From Rhynchospora pubera (taxonomy: Eukaryota > Streptophyta > Magnoliopsida > Poales > Cyperaceae), in NCBI GenBank assembly GCA_028095005.1, contig JAMFTS010000011.1:62001-126000 (forward strand): 64,000 nucleotides of DNA. Direction: 5' to 3'. Positions 56,177 to 64,000 of this stretch are shown one piece after another. Under the pieces are notes generated by a model. It was not told where the DNA came from, did not search any database, and was given only the letters and a program-made list of their open reading frames with translations. A program made the translations under genes and the position numbers. Each line of letters opens with the position of its first letter. The first letter of the stretch is position 1.

Positions 56177-58443
56177 AACAATAGAGAAATAAAGAAGATG
56201 GAGAAATGTAAAAACCTGAAGGGAAGTAACATTGGCTCACATTTTGTAAATAGTACTCTCGTGGTTAGATATCCATGAAAGGAATGAAATTAAATTAAAA
56301 TAGGGGTACCACCCTTCAATGGCATTAAATTCGGCATATTGTTGTTTATTACCTAACCTTATTACATGATGATAAGTCGACATTTTTGTCATCTAATTTT
56401 TTATCACATTTTTTTTTATTATCAAAATTGATTTCTACTTGTGTGGGTCTATTTAGACACATTAGACCTAAACGACAAAATAGGCATTTCTCAATTGGGG
56501 CTGATAAGGATTCATCCTCTAGATTCACCATCCTCATCATCCCCTTAATTACGTTCCGAAAAAGGAAAGTGGAGATTCTCTAGATTCATCATCCTCATCA
56601 TACCCCTTAATTACGTTTCGAAAAAAAAGAGGAGATGAGGATGATGGGGATGATTCCCATTAACGCGTTTTTGTATGAGGGGATGAGGAGAGGGAGGGAG
56701 CGACACAGACAGAGAAAAGAAAAACAACTGTTCTAGTTAATATATACAACTATTTTAGTTATATGTATACTGATCTAGTTAATATATATAACTGTTCTAG
56801 TTAATATATATAAAGGTTCTACTTATATATACATAACAGTTCTATTTTATATATATAAAGGTTCTATTTATATACATAACAGTTCTACTTAATATATATA
56901 AAGGTTCTACTTATATACATAACATGTCTAGTTAATATATGTAAAGGTTCTACTTATATATATAAATGTTCTGGAAAATATGGTTGGCTCCGTCCCTCCT
57001 CTGATTCGCTCTCTCCCTTCGATTTGCTCATCTTCTCTAGACTTTCTCATTCCATCATCCTCTCATCATCTGCTGGACTTCCAGAAATAGAACTAGTGTG
57101 TTTTCTAAAAATAGGAAATATTAAATGCGTCTTTAGAAGGATGACGGGAATGATACAAAAGAGAGGATGATCTTAAGCAATTCTGATTTCTCAATTCTTA
57201 TTGGCAAATTGTGAGATATGTAAATGCGTCAATATGGCTATCATTAACTTCTTGAAGAGTTTAACGTTTGAAAAAACAAAATCGCCAAATTAACGAACTC
57301 CAGATCAAATTAACAATTTGTTTTCACGAATCTCCGTCAAAATATCCAAATAGAACATTAGTAATTTCCGAAGAGGAGGATTGATTCTAGTGCCACAAAT
57401 TTTTGGTGTCACAAAAGACATAATTTTGTAGCTCATTTGATACTCGATTAAGAGGTCGAAAAATGAAACGAATGTTGTTAACTATAGCAAATTAATTCTA
57501 ATACGTTCATGTGTTGATATGTTGATCGAATATTAAATGAACTCTAAAATTTTTAAAAATTATATAGAAATTCATCTCTCATTAAATTGAATAAGATCAA
57601 CTGTTTAGATTTGGAAATTAAATTTTTATTTTGAAATATTAGTGAAAAAAAGAAGTTGTGGCGTGCCCTCTTTTAAAAAATGACCAGTTCGATAATTATG
57701 ACTGTAGTCTCCAACTCCGACAGTGGACACTTTTGATATATTACCGAGATTAAAAAATATTAATCCCATGGAATTTTTCTTTTCTTTTTTTCCCCGTTAA
57801 TTGAACCCATATATGAATATTCATTAGGGGAACTTTTTTTTTTTTCCCTAAATTCACATGTAGATTCAATCATGTAATATGATAATGGGGTTACGAGTCT
57901 ATACATACTGATTTAGGTAATATGTAGTAGTTTGATCAATTAACATATTCAAATATAGTTTAGATGAAGTTGATCTTCTTTTTAACTGCAATAATTTCAT
58001 TTGAGAATTTCACTGTTAACCATCAAATTTAGATCCAACGTTTCGAATATTTCTTACATTCTATGCATTCTGAGCAGCCGGACTAAGGTAGAGTTCGACA
58101 TTTCACAGCATGGTCGTTGATCAGCCTTCATCATAATACGGATCGTCCGATAATCCATTGACGGTTGCGATACGGCCCGTTTTAAGTACGGAACAACTGA
58201 ACCGCAGAGGATCTGATATCTCTGTCAGACCTATGATATTCTCATTAAAAAATTCCTTGGATCCGAAAAAAATAATAAAAGGAAAGAAATAAATACAAGA
58301 ATTCGCGCGGTACATTATGATGTATCTGATATCTGATATGCGCTGCGCCGCATAGGAATAGGATAAGGACGTGACAGAAGCCACGACTGGAACCCACAAT
58401 TACAACCTCAACTGGAGAAAGAAGAACCCGAGTTTGATACACC
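56177..58443. other. Intergenic DNA with simple repeats
   Basis: The 3' UTR of the arabinofuranosidase lies at the left. A tandem duplication of about 75 bp (CTCTAGATTCA..CATCCTCATCAT..CCTTAATTACGTT) spans about 56517-56630. A degenerate array of GTTCTA(C/G)TTA and TATATA words fills 56725-56975. The remainder is AT-rich, with no gene recognised. Confidence 0.5.
56725..56975 (+). repeat. Degenerate TTCTA-TTA-TATATA array
   Basis: About a dozen degenerate units of roughly 20 bp, alternating AACTGTTCTAGTTAATATAT and AAAGGTTCTACTTATATA types. Non-coding. Confidence 0.7.
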
Positions 58444-61400
58444 ATGGCCGCGGACGAAGAGCGGAGAGAGGTCCATGTCGACATGGCGGAATTGAAGAAC
58501 CTCCAAACTATCGTTCTCGACTTGGAAGAGTTGAAGAAGCTCCAATCCATCGCCAAACGGCCACGTGTCCGCTCTCTTCTCTCTCGTGAGATCGGCAATC
58601 TCCAGGAAAAGGTACTCGATGCTTCATTTTTTTTTATCAATAATGTACGAATTATTCGTTTTCAAGTCGAATTTTGAGTTGGGTTTATTAAATTTTTATG
58701 ATTGTGATTGAAGATTGTCTCGAATTCCACCATCTCTGATGAGGAGGCTCCAGAGGAAGATTCTGCTAAAGTCAAAGTATGTCTACTTTGTTTTTTCTCA
58801 TTAATTGTTTAAATTTGAGAAAATTTCTTTCTGGATGTTTTTACAATGCGCGTGGGTTTGATCTGAGTTTCTATATTGTACTGTTCCAGTTTGGTTCCAA
58901 GTGGTTTGAGACTGAAATTAATACTCTTATGGTGTGTTAGAGTTATTTTTGAACCTCAATTGCAACAGGATTTCTACCTAAATCCTGATTAACACATTAT
59001 CTATCACCTTTGCTTGTAAAGAATACTGCTAATTTCATAGGTTGGAAATTTTGTTATCCGAATGAAAAATTTCGAAACATTTAATTCTGTGATTGTTTTA
59101 CTTTGTTTTGCAAATATCCTTGTGAGATAGAATATGTTAGTTGCGAACTAGATAGCTTTCTGTTCTGGATTTTTAACAGAGGTATCAATTATGTTATGTA
59201 AACATTGCTTTCAAAAATAATGGTATGTAAACAGCTCATAAGAAAACTGCTGAGCTCAATCAGATCCTATCTCTAATTTTTAGGAGGCATTAATTATTTC
59301 TTGTATATTGGTTAGGTTCCTTATAGACCTGCTGTCTGTAAGTGTCCCCGAAGGATGTGTAAGAGGGTAATTAAAAGACAATCTGTACAGGTATGTCGCG
59401 TCTTGTTTTGTCACTTTGCCTAATTTATTTTTCCGTACTTCCTGCTACCTGACACTGCCTATTAACTCCCAGAAAACTCAGAGAAAGTTATCAATAACGA
59501 TCGGGGACAATCAATTAGCCTCATCAAATATCTTGGTTCCTGCACAATTAGCTGAGATAGCAGAGGGAAAAACTGTTCCTTCTGATAATGGGACTCTGGC
59601 AATTGGATTGGGAGAGACTATTGATATCAGAACTAATCAAGTCTTGAGAGAAGTTTCTTCCCTCCAAACGCAAGTTGCTGCGGTGGGTTTGAAGAGAAAC
59701 AGGAAGGAAATAGAGGAACCTGAAAGCTCAATGTATGCTCCTGATCTACTGCATATTCATTTGTTTCTTACTTAACACAAATTGGGGTTATTCTGATAGT
59801 AACCAAGCATAACATAATAATTTCCTTATATTACCGGTACTTTTATCTCATCATCTATAAAATTTTGATTTTACTTCGACTTCCATTGATTTAATTTTTA
59901 ATTTATCTGTTGTTACTTCTTTATCGAAATTTACATTACATATTGCATAACATTATATGCTTCTTTTATTGCATTTTGTCAATGTACATATAGTGCATGA
60001 ATTACGCAGTTGACAGGGATTAAAAATAATAAACTAGGTTTGAGTTACAAAGTTTATAGGAATGAAATGCATGTTGTAGAAGAATTGGTGCGAAGTGTAT
60101 CTACTGAAAATCAAAGGGGTTTATGCTTCTCTTAGAAGTAGAGGGTACAATGTCGAATAGAACCTTCAAAGGAGTTACATGGAAGAGAGCATGTCATATG
60201 TACTTTATCCTTCTAATCTTGACATACAACAAAATTCAAATTGTTGCATGAACTAATAGTTGAGCTAAAAATGCATATATTTTTAGTGTATTTTAAATTT
60301 TCTGAACTGAATTAGAGTGGGATACTAATGTTGATCTAAATTTTTTCTATCTAGGCTGAAATTGGGTGCATGCTGTTAAGAGTAGCAGTGTGATGTGCAA
60401 AGTATTTGTGAACATTGCCAAAATACAAATCAGTGCTAATAGAAATGCAAACACTTTTTTTTAATTATTTTAGAGCAGGAAGCTTTCAGATAATTAACAT
60501 AAAGAGAGCAGGAATTTTCTTAAGTTAGAAAATCGTAAACAAGTCAATGTGCAGTGATATTTTTGTTTCTGTAGCTATTGACCTCTTCCTTGTTTCTTAA
60601 TATAGGATGAAGAAGAGATCAAAGTTAACTAATATCCAACAGCCCCCTGTTATAGATGGAAGCATCTGCGGAAACATGGAAGAGGAACCAAATCAACAGT
60701 CTATCCAAACAATAACTTCAGAGCATGTTTTACAAAAGAGAACAGATCCCTCTGATGTCAATGAAGCATCCCATGAGGCAGTTGTAGTGACTGAAGGTGC
60801 TGGTGTCTCTAATAAGACGAATCAGACCATGCCATCACCGATCACTGTTGCTTCTTCAAAATCCAGACTTGGCGTGAGCACGAGAATAGTTACTGATGGA
60901 GGCAGTTGTGAAAGCATGCAAGAGGAACCAAATAAATCCCTCCAAACCAAAACTTCAGATAAAGTTTTACAGGAGAAAGCAAACCCATGTGATATGAATG
61001 AAGCATGTCCTATGGCAGTTGTTGCAACTGAAAGTGCTGATGTCTCTGATAAGATGAGTCAGACCATGCAAAGGGGTTATGTTTTGATTGGGATTGACCA
61101 GCAACAAATTTATCAAACGACCACCCATAAGAAGGTTAGACCCAGAAGAAGGAAGTCCTGGTGTTATAGATGTGGAGCAGCCAACCATGACAAGTCTGAG
61201 TGTGACCACCTTAATCGAACTTGCTTTAGATGCCACGAGAATGGGCATTTTTGGGCGAACTGTCCTAATGTGCCTCAAAACACCATTCATCCCAGTGGGA
61301 TGACAGCTACGGCTGGTGGTAACACAGTGGCACATGCACTCCTGAATGAAGAACCTCGGGAGGAAACTGATTCCATGCCCACCAAAAATGGAGTGGACTT

Positions 61401-61446
61401 GATGCAAGGTACACATCCAGATCCAATAGACCTGACTATAGTTTAG
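58444..61446 (+). CDS. Chimeric protein: CacyBP/SIP-like N-terminus plus zinc knuckles
   Basis: Inferred exons: 58444-58611, 58714-58776, 59316-59390, 59473-59732, 60606-61446. All junctions have GT/AG and keep frame (468 residues). Residues about 18-56 (Asp-Leu-Glu-Glu-Leu, Ile-Ala-Lys-Arg-Pro-Arg-Val) match the start of plant calcyclin-binding/SIP proteins, but the CS domain that should follow is absent. Exon 3 is Cys/Arg-rich. Exon 5 holds two divergent copies of a roughly 60-residue acidic segment (each with Glu-Glu-Pro-Asn near its start) and two CCHC zinc knuckles (Cys375-378, His383, Cys388; Cys395-398, His403, Cys408), which usually bind single-stranded nucleic acid. A Lys/Arg cluster precedes them. 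Alternatively exon 5 may end at 61408 and splice to 61518-61741. The function is unknown. Confidence 0.65.
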
Positions 61447-61517
61447 TGTAATCTTGAATATCCACCTTAGCAAATTCATACGTGCAGTTTTGATGTATTC
61501 ATTGGCCGCTGTTGCAG

Positions 61518-61741
61518 CTTCTGGATCCAGACGAAAAAGATCCTGGTGTCATAGATGTCGTCGACTAGTATGCCATGCCGAGTCAGAGTGTGATCTCCTT
61601 AATCAGACCTGCTTTATTTGCCATGGGAAAGGACATTTTAAAGCAAACTGTCCTAATGCGCCTCAAAACATCATTCGTCCTGATGGGCTGAGAACAGCTA
61701 CTGCTGGTGATAACACAAGTGGTGCATGCACTCCTGGATGA
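61518..61741 (+). CDS. Alternative or relic last exon: duplicated zinc-knuckle exon
   Basis: An acceptor (GTTGCAG at 61517) opens an exon encoding a second version of the zinc-knuckle block (Trp-Cys-x2-Cys, then Cys-x2-Cys-x4-His-x4-Cys-Pro), with a stop at 61739-61741. It joins in frame to a donor at 61408/61409 (CAAG|GTACAC), giving 530 residues. Its first knuckle has altered spacing, and the downstream sequence resembles exon 5 in another frame, so a partly decayed tandem copy is equally possible. Confidence 0.5.
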
Positions 61742-64000
61742 GAAACCTCAGGACGAAACTGACTAGACTTGCTGTAAACATAGTCAACTTGATTGCAGGT
61801 ACACAGTGGTGCATGCTCTCCTGGTGTATTCCTTAAGTTCTGTTTCCTATGTTTCTATAGCCTTGGCATTTTATCATTTCCATGTTTCAAGGATTCAACT
61901 CTGCATCCTGGACCAGCTTTTACCATTCATTATTTAGCTTATTTTCTACAGTTCATGCATGATTTCGGGAGGCCTCACACATGAATTTTCAGCTAGAATA
62001 CCATTATCAAAGGATTTCTGCAAAATTTTTACCTTATATTTCCTGCAAATTGTATTCTTTATAACATTCTCTGTCCTGTTTTATCTCAGTTTTGACTTGC
62101 TCTGACCAGTAAAGGAAAAAGATCCAGAGTGTTGGATTTAAAACTGTCGATACATTTGGAAATGTACAATGTTTGTTGTATCACCCTAATGGCTGGATAT
62201 CATTTGGGGACACTCTAAATTATAATCGAAAAGCTTACAATTTGTGATATGTTTTGGTTTTTAATCTGCAGAGGGGCCTAAAATACAAGTAGAATATACA
62301 AAGAATGATGAAGCATAATATAATGCAGACAAGTAGTTTCAGGCGGATGTGGGATGGAATGCAAGGTTCAGGAGTCATGATATTAATTTTATGATTTAAA
62401 TAATAATTATTTAGATCTAGGATTAAAAACTGCACGGCAGCCTCGGCCAGGGCTGTCACCACTTTTTGGTGGTACTCTGACTCGGTCATTCTCCTCTTCA
62501 CCAATTTAGGAAAGTTGTAGTCCTTTAATTGTGCATTTTGGAAACTCTTGTTGACTGGAAAAATTGTACATCATATGCATTTCACACAATAAAAGATAAT
62601 GGAAAAAATTGGTTATTTATCAGTTTTATTATCTTGTTGTGTATTTCAAATTGTCTGACAAACTTATCTGTCTGACTCTCTGTTTGTTTTTAACATATTA
62701 GCATGTCATCTGAAATTTTGGATTGGATACACAGTCAGATTTACAGTTCTAAAATATACAGTTATGTAACATATTGGCATGTCATCTGAAATATAGCACA
62801 TGCTAGGTGGATGGCCCCTTCTGCACCCAAAACTAGTGGAATTAGGGGATTACTCTGCAGGTAGTTCTGCAGTTAGTATGGTATTTTTGAGAATGTTGTT
62901 TGATACTACTGAAATCTGACAATTGCTGATTGAGCTTGAAAATCAGAAAACTCAGACTTCTAGTTGCATAGTTTGGAATCATATTAAAGAGATGGCTTGT
63001 TTGTTGCCCAATTGATGAGTTGTGTACATTGGTGGTTATTAAATAATATATTTTTTTTCATTACATTTGTTTCATACACCAGAACTAAAACCTGCAACAA
63101 GCGACTTTTTGTTCTCGCTCATTCATAGTGACTGTGGTTTCCAGGGTCAAAGTCAGACCCGCAAGAGGTATCAGCTAACATGTTGGCCCTATGCTGCCAT
63201 GACATGCTACCTGTATTGCCATGGCGCTGTATTTTTATCCAGTGAGATAAAGAATAATCTCATGCTGTGTGGTTCTCAGGTATCTCTCTCCATTATTTTT
63301 TTGTTTGTGTTTGTATTCCTACTATGGGAATATGTTCAGCATCTTTGATCATATAGTCACTCTGGAGTCTGGATAAGTCTTTCTAATATAAGATAGTGTT
63401 GATCTTATTGTGCCTTACCATAATTTTTTGACTAATGCACTTGTCTTTCTGATATAAGATGGTGTTATTTTTATTAGTACAAGTGTTTGTATTCTTACTA
63501 TGGGAATACGTTCAGCATCTTTGTGGTAGTTTTGCGGTGGCATTCATTATACTTGCTTAGTTTTGGTACTAAACCCTGGGTCCATGATAAATTGGTACTG
63601 GCGGTGGTATGTGTTGTGCCTTACCTGCAGGTCTGACATTCCTTTTGTGATATACCTTGCTTTATTTTGTTTTTTTTTTTCACATTTTTAGTTGCTAAGT
63701 GATGTATCGTTTGATATACTTTGCATTGTATTTAAATGTATGATATAGAATCAAGATATTGCAACATTAGTTGCTTTATTTCATTTGTTTATAAAATAAT
63801 ACGGTGGCAAGCTGAAATTGTTATATTGCAGTTATGCCATCTCGTCTTTTGCCATAATGCTCTCTTTTTTTTTTTCTGTTGAGCAATTGCAACAGTAAAG
63901 TCTGTTCATCCGTAAATCCCACAACCATCTTTTATCAGTTATCACCCACGGATCTCACCCAGTCACAAAACTTGTAACAACAAATGACATAGTCATGCAA
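61742..64000. other. 3' flank of the zinc-knuckle gene, unassigned
   Basis: No convincing coding exons were seen. The frames at 62235-62504 (minus) and 63067-63348 (plus) show no known domain. Words such as GTATTC.TACTATGGGAATA repeat near 63310 and 63490, a short duplication. It could include UTR or further exons beyond the window. Confidence 0.4.

Noticed and set aside
58245..58640. Minus-strand 131-codon frame over exon 1 of the chimeric gene
   Set aside because: Shadow of the plus-strand exon, which carries the recognisable CacyBP/SIP-like sequence and a consistent splice donor.

Overview
The window is nuclear DNA from a flowering plant, most likely a eudicot. The evidence is split genes with GT-AG introns, AT-rich intergenic DNA, tandem intronless mTERF genes, an ASD1-type GH51 arabinofuranosidase gene, and plant-type Copia, Athila, Helitron, MULE and hAT elements. 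There are no operons. About half of the window is transposon sequence. All calls come from reading the sequence; no database search was run.

Layout. 1-540: tail of a degenerate transposon-type protein gene. 1.2-2.3 kb: cluster of small MITE-like repeats. 2.8-4.4 kb: mTERF pseudogene with its flank. 6.5-17.2 kb: a nest three levels deep, in which a short TRIM-like LTR element is split by a 9.8-kb Copia-type element on the minus strand, which itself carries a small MITE. 17.2-18.7 kb: LINE RNase H fragment and a hAT-type MITE with a clean 8-bp target duplication. 19.2-27.0 kb: two tandem copies of a flank + mTERF unit; the second is interrupted by a 1.94-kb non-autonomous Helitron whose insertion site is read directly from the first. 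27.8-42.2 kb: an AT-rich minisatellite with inverted arms, into which a 12.4-kb Athila-lineage Ty3/Gypsy retrotransposon has inserted very recently (two 1,796-bp LTRs with about 3 differences, TSD GGAAG). 42.95-48.03 kb: two neighbouring MULE-like elements with long terminal inverted repeats. 50.5-56.2 kb: a 17-exon alpha-L-arabinofuranosidase gene. 58.4-61.7 kb: a gene joining a CacyBP/SIP-like N-terminus to zinc knuckles.

Host genes: two apparently intact mTERF genes (probably mitochondrial), one cell-wall glycosidase gene and the chimeric zinc-knuckle gene. Nothing suggests that they act in one pathway; their proximity looks incidental.

The most unusual signal is inside the Athila element. 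A 17-bp imperfect palindrome (consensus CTGKTCGRNYCGAMCAG) occurs about 50 times, almost always in pairs or short runs spaced 21 bp start to start (17 bp plus a variable 4-bp spacer). It is in both LTRs, the leader, three inter-domain linkers of Gag and Pol, and the 3' untranslated region. Gag and Pol read it in different frames, so it appears to be maintained as nucleic acid and not as peptide.
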